A stretch of 64,000 bases of DNA from Sipunculus nudus. Its lineage: Eukaryota; Annelida; Sipuncula; Golfingiida; Sipunculidae. The stretch is from assembly GCA_026874595.1 (NCBI GenBank), contig CM049310.1, forward strand, positions 82,929,056-82,993,055. The letters are read 5' to 3'. A program made the position numbers and the translations under genes. Within the stretch, counting starts at the first letter, position 1. Each line of letters starts with the position of its first letter. The notes beneath the pieces were generated by a model. That model was not told the origin of the DNA and ran no database searches. It saw only the letters and a program-made list of their open reading frames with translations. Below are positions 44,450 to 56,309 of this stretch, piece after piece.

Positions 44450-45007
44450 TAGCCTAAGTCACATTACCGGCCGAGCTCCGGTGAATTTTTAAAATTGGCC
44501 GAACAGTAAGCTCTTAACCCATTATAAAAAACCGGCCGACATCCGTCGATTTTTAAAGTTTGTGGTCCCATAAGTATTTAGGTCCGGCCGAGTCCGAAGT
44601 TTTATCCGCACCTGAAATGTGAAGGGGTCCAGCAAGCCATCGTTGGAGGTACATTTGTACTTCCGAGCCTCTTTTGAACATCGTTCGGAACTCGTCCTAC
44701 GCGCTTTAACTCGACCAAGGCTCCTTAGTTGTTCGCTCGACCACTTTGAACCTGTCAGCGGTGTCCTGGCGGAGTTCAGGCGAATGGAAAGTTCGGATGA
44801 ATCCAAAAATCCCCTGGTGGTGTTCACTGGAGGCCCCGGCGATCTTTGCCCGCTAACTTTACGCTAAATAGCGACGAGCTCCCCAACGAGCTGGTAAAAT
44901 ACTCACGAGGCTCTTCCGAGTAAAAAATGTCGGCCGAAGCTTGCCCGAAGATTCCAATTTTTTACCAAACAAGTCGGTAGGGGCTCGTTGACGTTGGGGC
45001 TTATAGA
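44450..45007. mobile_element. GC-rich block with repeated CGGCCGA motif; possible TIR element
   Basis: GC-rich island in an AT-rich setting. CCGGCCGAGCTCC, TTGGCCGAACAG, CCGGCCGACATCC, CCGGCCGAGTCCG and TCGGCCGAAGC recur along it. The ends show a weak inverted match: CTATAGCCTAAGTCA on the left versus CTATAAGCCCCAACGTCA from the reverse complement of the right, with AAAATTGG further in. Frames of 82 and 101 codons on opposite strands overlap and are attributed to low stop density. Confidence 0.35.
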
Positions 45008-45410
45008 AGCTGATGGTTAACATAGTACATGCGCCCATGTTTACAAACAGAAAACCATGAAACCTGAGGTAGTTATTTGTATATTTGCAAAAGTTGAAAG
45101 GTAACTAGGTGCAAAACGCCCATTACAAAACTCGACATCAGATATCCTTGTTGAATGTATTGGGATCAGTTTGGCGGCCCCCAACACGTTATAAACAAGT
45201 GGATATGAACGTAACGAACAACCTAGCTTTGTGGGGTGGTATTGATAAGGAATGATTTATGTAAAACGGTTTCACATCACATGTACATTTTCCTTTATAT
45301 TGCTTAATAACAGTTACTCTATTACAGGTCATGGTGTGGTCCATTGTCTGATATCACTGACGATGTCAGCATCATCTGAATTAACATTTTTCCTCCTTGG
45401 TCTGTCTAAT
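45008..45410. other. No feature recognised
   Basis: AT-rich sequence before the TC tract. Confidence 0.4.

Positions 45411-45491
<81 letters not shown>
45411..45491. repeat. (TC)n microsatellite, ~81 bp
   Basis: CT repeat with two single-base interruptions. Confidence 0.96.
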
Positions 45492-45492
<1 letters not shown>

Positions 45493-47440
45493 TTGCCATT
45501 ATGGCATTTCTCTCCGAACTCAGCATTGGTCACAATGATATATTAATAATTCATTAGATGAAAATAACTTGATTATTAACCATCAGGTTAATTATTAATT
45601 ACTTTATACACATCATCTGTTATTTGTTTTTTATTGTATCACGTGACCGCTCTGTCACATAGAGTGGTATTTTAGGGCGCATTTCAATGTGGAAATATTA
45701 CGCAAAAATACAACTTGACAGGAGGAATTTGTTTCATGGTCATTAATAGATTTTTATTCTCAGAGCACATTGTAGTTTTTCCCATTTTTCCTCAGAGACA
45801 AATCAGTTACAGTTACGGTGTGTGATGCCCTGTTTGTAGCGGAGAACATTTAATATTTAACACGTGTTTTCCCGAGTGATTAATCTCTAAGTTGTCGGTG
45901 GTCGACAAACACCTGTGTGCGTGGTGAGAATTCAGCTGACTTTTAAGTGGGCATTCGACCCTGTGAACATTAGCTTTTCAATTTATCTTAAAAAAAGTTA
46001 TTCCTTTTTATGTTAATTCCTTTGCAAACCCCATGTCAGGGAAAACGTAGTTCTCGTAAGTCTTGGTAGAACTTCATTTTTTGGTGTTGGTTGTTTTATA
46101 CGATCTTTTATATTTATTTATATATGTAGGCAAGGACGCCACCATGTACCAGTAGTCGCTACGGGATCGTACTGCAGGCGATACCATTTAGATAGGATGA
46201 GACAGCCTGTTGTTAGGGACACTACCTATGGTTGCCAGGGGATCACAGCTGCAATCGATCAGGCGGAACGAGCCTCGCGATGATTATGCTTGGCGTTGAT
46301 TGGACAGCAAGGGGGATCACTTATTGGCTAATTAGTACATAGGTCAGGGTTAAATAGCTGGGTACTAGATCTAGACTAGTCTGGGTTAACATACCCGACG
46401 GTCAGTTGTACGGTGAGATGTGATTCTCAACATAACAGTAGTACTCTGTACAAAATAAGAATGAAGGTGGCCTTACGATTGAAATGACAACCTATTTTTA
46501 AGCCTTTTGGATATTTGGTTTTAAGGGCTTTCATTAAAAGGAAAAAATGACGCGAAGACATAAATATATGACGAGACACATTTGATTTTGGAACGTCCCA
46601 AGGGTATGGGATCCTCGTCAAATTTGAATATTTATGTAAATAAGACTTCATTATACGATTATGCATTGTGTCAATTATATTTTTAGTCGCAGTGTCTGAT
46701 TTGTATGAGCTATTCGGTCAGTGACCGCTGCAGGAGCCACTTTTGGTTCGGACGCTCTGACCTCTAGAACCTAGCGTCCGAAAGATATCTGGACCGTCGA
46801 AGACGCTTTCCCCTGCGTTCCCGAAAGCCCTGGGTTTAAAATGCACAGAGGACTTTCAACCTTTTCTTTCAAATGAAAGCCCTGACATCCCGAAATCTAA
46901 AAGGCTTTAAAAGAAGATGTCATTTTTATCATATGCGTATCTTTATTCTTATTCTATACAGAGCACTACCATCACACGGTGAAAATTTGTATTGCGCCCG
47001 GTCAGAGGCTCTCTGATATTATAGTGATCGGCTGTCTCTAAAGAAGGAATTGACTAAGCTAAGATTCACAGAAGTACTCTTGAGTAATTAATTTTAGTTA
47101 AAATCTTAACTGTCATTCAACATCCCATATTATCACCCAAAGTGGTTGTTATCAACTCATATTATAACTCACAATGTTCAGCTATACTTGGACATTCCTG
47201 AGAAGTCTGCGGATGTCATCATTGACTGAGCAGTTCCCAGCATACACTAAATAAATGTTTCTTTGTCTGGAAAGGAGACTTGTCGATTTCTTTCATGTCT
47301 CTAGGCCTGTTTGAACTATAGGTATAATGCAACTCTTACTTTTTATGTTTGTATTGTTACAACCACGGAAGGCTGAAAATAGTTCCAGAGTTCTTGTTAA
47401 AGGCTGGTGTAAGTGTTTTTAAGAGCGCATACGTATTTTA
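45492..47440. other. No gene; promoter-like or LTR-like block near 46280-46420
   Basis: Around 46290-46400, GATTGGACAGC and TTATTGGCTAATTAG (inverted CCAAT-type motifs) are followed by GGTTAAATAGCTGGG (TATA-like) and CAGTTGTAC. This could be the U3/R part of another LTR or a cellular promoter. No downstream coding exon was recognised. Confidence 0.3.
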
Positions 47441-47469
47441 CTGTCGCCTTCAAATGGGTCTTACTAAAT

Positions 47470-47590
47470 ACCGAAACGCGCCGAAAAGTTCCGAAAAAAA
47501 GTTACCGAAAAGTAACAAAAAGTTTCCGAAAAGTACCAACAGTTTCCGAAAAGTATCAAAAGTTACCGAAAAGTATAAAACCTCACGGAA
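47470..47590. repeat. CCGAAAAGT degenerate simple repeat
   Basis: Variants of TTACCGAAAAGT/TTTCCGAAAAGT recur about eight times. The motif AAAGTTGTTTTAGACTGTCA appears at about 47590 and again at about 47829, suggesting a diverged ~240-bp tandem duplication that carries further AAAAGTTACC variants. The KSSEKKLPKS-like peptides of the two overlapping frames come from this repeat. Confidence 0.75.
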
Positions 47591-47939
47591 AGTTGTTTTA
47601 GACTGTCAATAAGGTTATTTAATATTTCCAATAGATACAAACACTGCACCGAAAAAGAATAAAATTACAAAAAAAGTACTGAAACGTAACCAATTATTTA
47701 CAGGAAGGTACCAGAAGGTTACCGAAAATTGCTGAAAATTAACTGAAAAAGTCCAGAAAAGTTACCAATAAATTAATGAAAATGCTTTAAAAGTGCCTTG
47801 AAGTTGATTAACACAAACACTTACCAAAAAGTTGTTTTAGACTGTCAATACAGTTTGTTATTTGTTTGCAATTTCATTATTTTTCGGTGTCTACCAATTA
47901 AGACCTCCAGTGAGATTGCTTATGTACAGAATCTAACGT

Positions 47940-48162
47940 CAGAGCAATCTAATGGTTACAAGGTCGGCTCATTCCGCTAGGGACCAGGGATCGATTCCCG
48001 CCGTGGCTATGAGAGTGGGTTGTAGTAGCCCGTCCACGGTCGGTGTTCAATTCTCTGGGTCCTCCGGTTTCATCCACCGATAGACACTACCGTACGTCTG
48101 CTTCATGGGGAGTGCCTTTCATTAGATTTTATAACTACATTATATTTCATGTAAATAAATAC
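47940..48162 (+). mobile_element. tRNA-derived SINE family S3, copy 2
   Basis: A-box-like CAATCTAATGGTTACAAGG, B box GGGATCGATTCCCG (47987-48000), then CGTGGCTATGAGAGTGGGTT, GTAGCCCGTCCACGGTCGG and an AT-rich AAATAAATAC tail. Confidence 0.8.
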
Positions 48163-48211
48163 AGAATAATTTAACCATGAGGAGCAACAAAAATAATATC
48201 TACATCTAATG

Positions 48212-48491
48212 AATGCAAGCCTCCGCCATTCATTTATTCAGCCCACAACCCCAGGTTCATTCATGTATAAGTGAGCGTACATTTGTGAATATTCCTTGAT
48301 GACGTTCCTGGATCCGGATCATATTCCGGATCCACACCAAAATGTTATTGATTCTTACTCGAAATGGCTTGAACGTTTCATGAGATTCCGTATATAATTG
48401 CATGAGTTATGTTGTGAACTACGTGAACAAACATACACACACAAACACACGAACGTAAAGGAAAGCATACCTTCCTGGCGGAGGCAAGCAT
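48212..48491. mobile_element. TIR element family M1, copy B (best preserved)
   Basis: Begins AATGCAAGCCTCCGCCA; the reverse complement of its right end reads ATGCTTGCCTCCGCCA. This is a terminal inverted repeat of about 15-16 bp with an AA/TT difference at the centre. The interior has CCAGGTTCATTCATGTATAA, GTACATTTGTGAATATTCC, CCTGGATCCGGATCATAT, TCCACACCAAAAT and AAACACACGAACG. About 280 bp and non-coding. Related GGCGGAGG-ended non-autonomous elements are familiar from many aquatic animal genomes; the superfamily is not resolved here. Confidence 0.85.
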
Positions 48492-48499
48492 AAATATAA

Positions 48500-50270
48500 G
48501 CATACATAAATAGCTCCTTAATGTTTTCAAAGTGTAAACGAGCTGGCTTACATCCGCTTTTTTTAAGAGAATATACAATTACGCTCATCACCTATATTCC
48601 GTTGTTAAAATTACAAAAGCTTTTGTCTGAACAAAAGCATTAGTTTAATACCCGTATACCAGTGAGTATAGGTTAGAGCGCTCATTGGTCTTTATGATCA
48701 GATTTAATGTATTATTTTTCCCCTGATCTGATCCCAGTACAGACTTAAGAAATCCCATTTCATCCCTTGAGGCTCAGTTATTGAGAAAACCTAATTTTTT
48801 AATAGACAACATTTGGTTATCACGAATAAAACGGGTCATACGCCACTCATGTGTCTTCACATAAATGATGTATCGTTTCTGAATTTAAGGTCTCAAGGGG
48901 CGTGAATTTGCACTTAATTATCCCACGCCATCCCAAACCCCCCAAAAAACAGCAAAGAGAGGGGATTTTAAGGAGTTGTGAGTTTATTTTTATATTACTG
49001 CTTGAGTCATTTTATGCGTGTGAACGTTCTGTGCCCCCCCCCCCGAGTGCATAAAAGCCATTCATAACAATTTTTACGTATTTCTGCAATATCTTATATA
49101 TTGATTTTTTAACTGAACTTTGAACACACATATAATCACACCTGACAGATTTGTACCTGAAAGCCCCCCCCCCCCCGATCCCGTCGGGAAGCCTTATACG
49201 TATTTATAAAGCGTCTTGTGGAGGCAGACACCGTGGACAAATTTAAAGCCCAGTTGTCCAAGGTACCAACACCACAAGTAACCTAAGTCGGTGATTTTAG
49301 TGTTTTAGTTAATCTATCACAAAAAAAAAAACAAAAACATGCCGCATTGTACATATTATTCACGAACCCTGCAAGGTGCGAAAATACTTTGGTGGTTTGC
49401 ACCGCATAAAAAGAAGAGGAAGAAGAAGGATTTCTATATTCTTGGTAATTTTTCGCCTACATCTAGTTATTTTTTACATTGATATAATTTCCAAGGTGGC
49501 ACCTTTCATGGCCGATTCCCTTTCATCGCAAAATTGCCAGCATCAGGGAGGCTTCGGATAATCGCCGGTGATATTTAAATATCTTCATAAACTTCTACCT
49601 GGTAGTTAGGGAAGGCTTACAGAAGTTAGTGAATTTTATCTCCATTCTTTTTACGTCTTTTAAGACTTTTCTAAGAAATAATTTTCAGATAGTCGCAGGT
49701 TAGCATAGATATATTTTGGCCTTGGCTTAATTTTCAAGTTCGTGACATGAAGTTTGTTTGACTATGATAGGCATACCTAAGGGTCCATTAAGAAGAAACT
49801 GTCAATAATTGTCGTGACGCCTATTAACCCTCACATCGCATCTGTTTGTGGAGAGCGTTCTGACGAATCTGGACAGCTCAGTCGGCACGCAATACTGGCC
49901 CCCTCTGGCCATCATGACAGGTCCAGCCTAAATTAATGGTTCACGGGTTCAAAATGGATCAACAATTGCATCCTGTCTCACTGTGTCCAGAGTAGCACAC
50001 AGACCAAGTCCACGGTAATCCGATTGGAACTGCCTCCCATGATCACTTTAGCAGCTTTTGCTGTCTAAATTAGATTCCCGGAGCCGCGATATGGGACCCG
50101 CCATTAATGGTAAGATGGTAAGTTGGCCCAACCCGGACACAGGGGGCGGCAAAGTGCAGCGATAGAAATGCTACTAACGCTAATTATGATGATGACGGCG
50201 GGACCCTACAAACGGTGTGCCTGAATGACCAAATCGAATAAACAACCAATAGTATGAACACGGCCTTGTT
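48500..50270. other. No gene; poly-C runs at 49034-49045 and 49164-49176
   Basis: Less AT-rich around 49840-50220, where unique-looking sequence includes GGGACCCGCCATTAATGG. I see no supported exon there. A G run lies at about 50277-50290. Confidence 0.4.
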
Positions 50271-50296
50271 TCGTCGGGGGGGGGGGGGGGATAGTA

Positions 50297-50715
50297 ATAT
50301 AGGACTCGAATCCACTTTTAGTGACTTGGACTCGAGTGTCTAAGACTCGGACTCGGAGGTAAGAACTCGATAAATCAAGTTCATCTCAAGTCCAGAAGAA
50401 AAAAAATTCTGTTACATATTATAAAGACATACAAAAGTGAAAATTACAAACAGAATATTACCCCAAAAAAAATAACACCAAATATATCCTCTCGGGAGAT
50501 AATCGTAATTAGTCATAATTGTAAAAGCATATATTTACTAACATATTAATGCACATAATGAAATTTCCATTTTCAATTTCTTTTTAATGATAATTGTATT
50601 GGACCCGGACTAGGACTCGGGTTACAAATCATTCGGAACTGAAGAAAGTAGACTTGGACTCAAAGTTCAGTGACTTTGAACCCGATTCGGGTTCAAATGG
50701 CTTCGACTCCAGCGG
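50297..50715. repeat. GACTCGGA-type degenerate hexamer repeat, copy 3
   Basis: GACTTGGACTCGAGTG, AGACTCGGACTCGGAGG and CAAGTTCATCTCAAGTCC on the left. GGACCCGGACTAGGACTCGG, AGACTTGGACTCAAAG and CGATTCGGGTTCAAATGG on the right. An AT-rich centre separates them, as in copy 1. Confidence 0.55.
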
Positions 50716-52390
50716 CAGCCTGCCAACCGAACGTCTATTTTAATTAACTGAAGACGCTGAGGTAGTAGTTGAAGCTATACGGTTCGGATCAATTCATGTA
50801 TAAGTTGTTGTGCACGCCATTTCAACCAGTACTTTTTTTCATATACATCTGCCTGCCGAAGTATTATTTTCCCGAAATATAAAATAATATATTACATTTA
50901 TGGTTGACTTGCATGTTTTCATGCAGCAATTATTTAAACTAGCCTGTTTTTACTCGGAAGGTTTGTATCTCCGTCTGTAATGTCGGCTGGACAGCGAAAA
51001 CTGCGGTAACTGAAACTACTTAATACTTCAGTTCTCGCCAGGGTAACCACCACAGATTTTGTGTAACAACATTTTTTCTTAATTAATTTGCAAATAAAAC
51101 ACGACCATATAAGTCTCTGATGTCAAATACTTCCAAACAGCAAATAATTTGGTCCGAACCTTGGAATGGGTGTTCTATTATGACTTGTATCATCACTCGC
51201 AGGCCCCTCTCAGTTTATTTTAAAAGGTTAAAAGTATTTATGAAAGTCATGTTGTCATGGCTATCTGGACTCTGAGCTCGACTATATCACGGGAATGGAG
51301 CGGTGATAAACTTTCACTGTTTATGAATAAAGTTTTGGACTAAGTACCCATTACTTTTTAGGGGAATAAGTTTTGACATAACTTGTCATTAAGACATTGG
51401 AGCTGATCTCTGAGAATTCACATAGATTTCATCACTTTCCCTTTGAGCTTGAATCGAGCCTTTTTTGCCGAGAACCTGATGCTGTGTTTACTGGGCGCGC
51501 GGTATGCGGTAGTGGGTATGCGAAAAAAAACAAGCTCGCTCTCGTAATTTTAACATAAGCTAGTTATCGGGCCCGCGGCATTCGGAATGCGGTGTGAGAC
51601 GTGGGAAAATGGAAGTCTCGGTAGAGATATGGATTCGCTTACCGCGCGCGGTATAGCTCCCATGGACTCTGCTAACAATATGTATAACCTACGGATTCGG
51701 GGGCTAACATTCAATAAAATGCACCTTTCTCGTTTAAAGCTGTAATCTGAAAGGGCGTAGATTCTGACTTGATGTGGCGGGTTCTGCTATCCGTTATAGA
51801 TTGGCCATCCAACATTTACTCACGAAACAAGGCCCAAGAGCAGGAAACGTCTCTCGAATAGTAAATGAATAAATGGAAAAATATGGTCATAAAATAATAA
51901 ACGAATTCCACGGGGGTTACTTAGCAACTCGGAACCCCTCCAGTTTATTTATCCATAATTGCATGTAGATAATTACTGATAATATCTTGACGTTAAACAG
52001 GGAAAATATGACTTGAAACGGGCTTAGCAAATGTTTGAATCCTGTGAAACTGCTATATAAGTCTCTAATAGAACTTAACAGCTGGAAAGCAAAATTAATA
52101 ACAGTGCATTTAGAGTTTATCATTTTTAAAACATATTTCACCTTGCTATTTCGTTTAAAGTGACAGTTAACAGCAAACTTGCATTAACCACTTAAACACG
52201 AGTGATTCAACATCGTTATGTGAGAACAATAAGACGGTATATCAATTTTCTGTCACGGAATAATAGTTCAAAGGTATTTCCAAGCAAAAAGTTAATTGCA
52301 GTTACATGTACATGAACTGCTCACTAACACGTTATTCTTATCGAAAAAAATGGCTTAGCTATTGATGATCACTTGAAAACGGAGTTTTAA
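50716..52390. other. No gene recognised; GC-rich patch near 51490-51660
   Basis: The patch has GGGCGCGCGGTATGCGG and TTACCGCGCGCGGTATAG. These share CGCGCGGTAT and could be paired remnants of a repeat. No exon is supported. Confidence 0.35.
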
Positions 52391-52393
52391 AAT

Positions 52394-52396
<3 letters not shown>

Positions 52397-52442
<46 letters not shown>
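52397..52442. repeat. (TA)n microsatellite, left flank of LTR-like copy L3
   Basis: TA tract broken by the LTR-like insert at 52443-53086 and resuming at 53087. Confidence 0.95.
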
Positions 52443-52446
<4 letters not shown>

Positions 52447-53082
52447 ACGGAACCTAATATCAACAGATCACATAGTTGTGACGAGCATAAATTTTGTTAT
52501 GGAGATAAAAAAATCAGATTCTATAACACTAGGCAGCGTGAAATGTCTAGGGGAATGAATAAAGAAGTCAATGGTTTTTTGTTAACAAATAATTATAATT
52601 TATTCTTAAAACAATCCTTTCATTACATCAATACAGTTACACAGTATAACAACAGTACAACAGCAAATCAATACCATTACACAGTACAATAAATAAAGTG
52701 TACACTACCTGGATTCCACCACTGTCACAGCGATAACAAGTCCTTTAAAACGTATAATCCAGATGAACAGTTCACATAAATGTCCTCAGAGAATAATAGT
52801 CCAATTCAATCATAAAATAAATCTGTTGTAATCCAAAAGTGAACTTCTTGTAATAATCCCGAAAGAAAATATTACACAGGCCGCACTAAATCTGCATGGA
52901 GCTCTTAGAATCCCTGACATTACTGCAATTATCGGATAGTTCCAGATCAGCATGAGCTGTGTTTCTACACGTCAGACCCCTCACGTGGGCCGGCCCACGT
53001 CGCGCGTCTCCCATGCCAACGGACAATGCTAGCGTTTACAGACACATGCAAGACTGCTGCACACAATAAAAGAGACATTTGT

Positions 53083-53086
<4 letters not shown>
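52443..53086 (-). mobile_element. LTR-like element, copy L3 (644 bp)
   Basis: On the plus strand it starts TGTTACGGAACCTAATATC and ends ACATTTGTAACA, again with TGTTAC...GTAACA ends. The 3' half in its own sense (52443-52735) closely matches copy L1, including GTTTTAAGAATAAATTATA, GTTAACAAAAAACCATT, TTCCCCTAGACATTTCACGC and the terminal block. AATAAA (minus strand) is at 52599-52604. The promoter half differs from L1 and I see no TATA box, so it may represent a sub-family or promoter replacement. No internal retroviral-type genes adjoin it. Confidence 0.8.

Positions 53087-53119
<33 letters not shown>
53087..53119. repeat. (TA)n microsatellite, right flank of LTR-like copy L3
   Basis: Continuation of the TA tract after the LTR-like insert. 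Confidence 0.95.
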
Positions 53120-53121
<2 letters not shown>

Positions 53122-54030
53122 CAATATAATACATTAAGGTTCAATACATCACAGTGAAAGTGCTCTACCGTACGAGGAACATTAATAATATTATACTATG
53201 TGTATTAGAGCTTAAGATTTTTTTCAAATAATCTAATGTAAATTATGCTAAATGGAAGTTTATCGTAGCTATCAGTCTGTCTCTGTCTCTCTCCCTCCCT
53301 CGTTCTCATTTGATAAGTAATAAGCCAGGAGACGGTGTACAGCGGTTTAATTAAGTCCAGTCGGGGTCAGATGAAGCGGTGCCGATGACGTCATGCTACT
53401 ATGCCGTCTGCTTCGTCAGGCATGGGGACCGAACTTAATACTTTAAAACTAATGTCGTTTACACGCTGGACTAATGTTCTTAAAGTGCACCTGGCCAGGT
53501 GACCTTTGCCTGGTAGCGGGACAGTCCCCAACAGGATGGACGGCCTGATGGTTGTTTTGTCCGCAGTGACTGCGTCAGTTCTATCTGCTGGCGAGACCCT
53601 CTATTTGCCCCCCGCCGTACCCCCCGTCCGCGTAACGAGAGATCAGACACACAGGCTTGCCTTAATTTGCCTTCTGCTGCGAGGATTGGCGCAACATCCA
53701 TGTCAAGTAAGCCGCCTTGCCAGGAGAGCGCTTCCTGTAACATTTAATTCTCTGCATCTCGTGGCGTTTAACATGAGCTGTGTCCTTGCATATAATTTCT
53801 GACTGGTTCCAAGTTTTGGTTGTCTCCAGTTTGAGTCCTGTCACTTATTTTGCTTTTAGAGCTTTTTGCACTTGTTCAAGAATCACGCTATCGATAGTTC
53901 TTATTTAAAATGATTTCAGTAAGAAAATGACAATGCATGTCTTAGGATGTCACAAGTGTTAATACATCTGATGATTTTTTTTTATAGTGAGTTAAACAAT
54001 ATAATTGTTCAACAGTTTATCAACTGAAAG
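53120..54030. other. No gene recognised; CRE-like octamer at 53386
   Basis: Frames of 98 and 87 codons on opposite strands at 53480-53802 overlap; neither has a recognised domain. TGACGTCA is at 53386-53393. Confidence 0.35.
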
Positions 54031-54033
54031 CGA

Positions 54034-54079
<46 letters not shown>

Positions 54080-54305
54080 GCAAGAGAGTAAGAAAAAAAG
54101 AGAGGGAGCGAGAGAAATAAAGGAAAAGCAAGAGAGGGAGAGGGGCAAAAAGCAAGAGAGAGAAAAAAAGCAAGAGAGAGAGAAAAAAAGCAAGATAGAG
54201 AAAAAAATATATAAAGCAAGAGAGGGAGAGAGAACAAAAGCAAGTCGGAGATAGAGAAAAAGAACAAAAGAAAGAAAAGCAAGAGATATAGAGAAAGACA
54301 GGATG
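54031..54305. repeat. (GA)n microsatellite and AGCAAGAGAGAG purine-rich tract
   Basis: A GA tract at about 54031-54075 passes into AAAAGCAAGAGAGAG-type repeats. The 147-codon Leu/Ser-rich minus-strand frame at 53992-54435 is its by-product. Confidence 0.95.
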
Positions 54306-55330
54306 ATCTCTGAAAGAGATGCTTAAATATAATTAAGGTATGATAAAATAAGATATCTGATAAGAGTAACTTAATCAAATACTTCTTATTCCAAAATAAA
54401 TGAGACGAAATAGTTGCATCTAATCTAAATTTCACTATTAATCTAAGATAATAACATAAATGCTAATTATTCTCTTATTATAATTGGGGAGTATTGTATA
54501 TTCTGTTTTGTCTGCAACAACCACCTGGCGTATCGCGTGGTAACCCTCTGTGCCGTACTTAGATGTACCTTTTTCCATGACAAAGCTTTTAATATTTAGA
54601 GCCTCGTACAACTCGCATCCCACTTACATCCTGTCCTTGCATAATTCAGCCTCCTTGCATCCTGCGAGGTTCTTTTTACTACTTCACAAAAGTCGATTAC
54701 TTGCTGGCCAGGTGATCCCGGGGACTGCGGTCCTGAAACAAGTCTTCCCATTTTTATGTTATGCCTCGTATTCTTAACAACACGTCTGTTTTATATCTCC
54801 ACAAATGGGGACCTTTCTTGTTCTGTTGTTTCCCCCAAACACAAATTTACGGTTGAAAATTTTTATTCTGTTCCTAGTAGAAAGACGTTAAGAAAAATAC
54901 CCACATGTTTTGTTCAATTCCAACTATAAATCCGTTACAAATTTCTGAAATGTTAACTGAGAATGTTGTTAGAGATTAATAGAGCTAGTTTTGCTGAGCA
55001 CCATGTGAGACCTTGGTTAATGTTTATTGCACCCTTTGAGTCCAAAGCACTTGGCGTGTACATTAAGAAGAAATCAGTAGTTTTTTTTTTCTTTTTCCTC
55101 TAAGGATGAACGATGGTTTAAGCCTCCGAGTAAGTATTAAAATTTACTCAGGTAATTTGTATATCGTTAAATCTTGAATAGCAACTGAAATATTTTTGAT
55201 TTACACAACCAGTACACGTGGTTTCAGTGTAGTTTATGTTATACGATATATTATATTTACATATATTTTAATGTGCCATTCTCTATTTTTTCTAGGTAAC
55301 ATCTTCCATTTTTAGTATTAGCTAATGATT
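54306..55330. other. No gene recognised
   Basis: AT-rich. The 75-codon frame at 54550-54777 has no recognised motif. Confidence 0.4.
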
Positions 55331-55334
55331 GTAC

Positions 55335-55700
55335 ATCTACAGAATTCCATTCCGGTATCGCACTACGTGATAAAAAAGGGGGGCATTCCCTTCCCCTGAT
55401 TTTATATTCTTATGCTAACCAAGTCCGGTGTCTACTGCACCTGCGGACGCAGTGCTGGGTCATAACACCTAGGACATCCCCCCCCCCCCCCACCCTCCCG
55501 ACCCCCCCCCCCCGTGACCCACTCATTTGTGAGTGATACACGATTGTGGGGCTCAGCCTTCCCATTAATCCTGCAGAACGCTCACCCTTGGTGCATGGCG
55601 GCCGACCGTAACAAAATCTCACCGCTCCTCGGCTGAGATTTGAACTCACGACCTCCCTTTTACAAGTCTTTACCCCTAGACCACAGACGCTGGTCAGTAA
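55335..55700 (-). mobile_element. tRNA-derived SINE family S2, copy 4
   Basis: On the minus strand: GTCTGTGGTCTAGGGGTAAAG (written in full: GTCTGTGGTCTAGGGG then TAAAG), B box GAGTTCAAATCTC, CGAGGAGCGGTGAGATTTTG, GGGTGAGCGTTCTGCAGG, CACTCACAAATGAGTGGG, two G runs, and the 3' end ATACCGGAATGGAATTCTG. The C runs on the plus strand (about 55478-55513) lie inside the element and lengthen it. Confidence 0.85.
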
Positions 55701-56084
55701 TTTCTATTTTGCAGTGTCTTCAATTTTCTTTTTGTGAACAAACCTGCCATTCCATGCTATGGATTATTAGCCAGAGCTATGAATCATGGGGATACTGGTC
55801 AGACGAACGGAATGCTTTCTAAATAGACAATTATCTCACAAATATAAAACATTTTTTATCAATAATGTTTATGAATTTATAACAGCAACTTGTGGTTTCA
55901 CTCAGACCCGGATTTTTCACTGGAACAACAGCCGTATTTCTTTAATAAACGTCGTCAGTTTTCATTTCGTGGTATTTGCTCAAATAAGGATAGCAAAAGC
56001 AATTGATGAGCGCCATTATTTAGATAAGAAATATAGTTAAGAAATATTAAACATGGGATCCCTTATTTTAGGCACATATCTGAA
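55701..56084. other. No gene recognised
   Basis: Two overlapping plus-strand frames (60 and 84 codons) have no recognised domain. Confidence 0.35.
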
Positions 56085-56180
56085 TGGGTACTATGGATGC
56101 AAGGTTGTTCGTGTGGCCTTTTATTTCACGATATTCTCGAATTGAAATAATTACGATTATAGAATCTTTAGGGAAAAAAT
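56085..56180. mobile_element. M2 left-arm fragment
   Basis: TACTATGGATGCAAGG, TTCGTGTGGCCTTTTATTTC, ACGATATTCTCGAATTG and AAATAATTACG follow the M2 left-arm order with decay of CG sites. No right end was found. Confidence 0.4.
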
Positions 56181-56309
56181 GCTCCATCAACTAAAAGGAC
56201 ACGAGGGGCCGATGCAAGCGGTTTAGTTATAAAAAACCTTTATAAACATGGTTCTTTACACAATTATAAAATAGTAACTTAATCTGTGCATGCTATCGAA
56301 ACCCGCAAT

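Noticed and set aside
53992-54435. 147-codon minus-strand frame
   Set aside because: Leu/Ser-rich translation of a GA-rich simple repeat.
31842-55649. Two similar peptides starting MSSNLSRG at 31842 (+) and 55649 (-), suggestive of a gene family
   Set aside because: Both are read from the B-box region of SINE family S2, so the similarity is that of the SINE.
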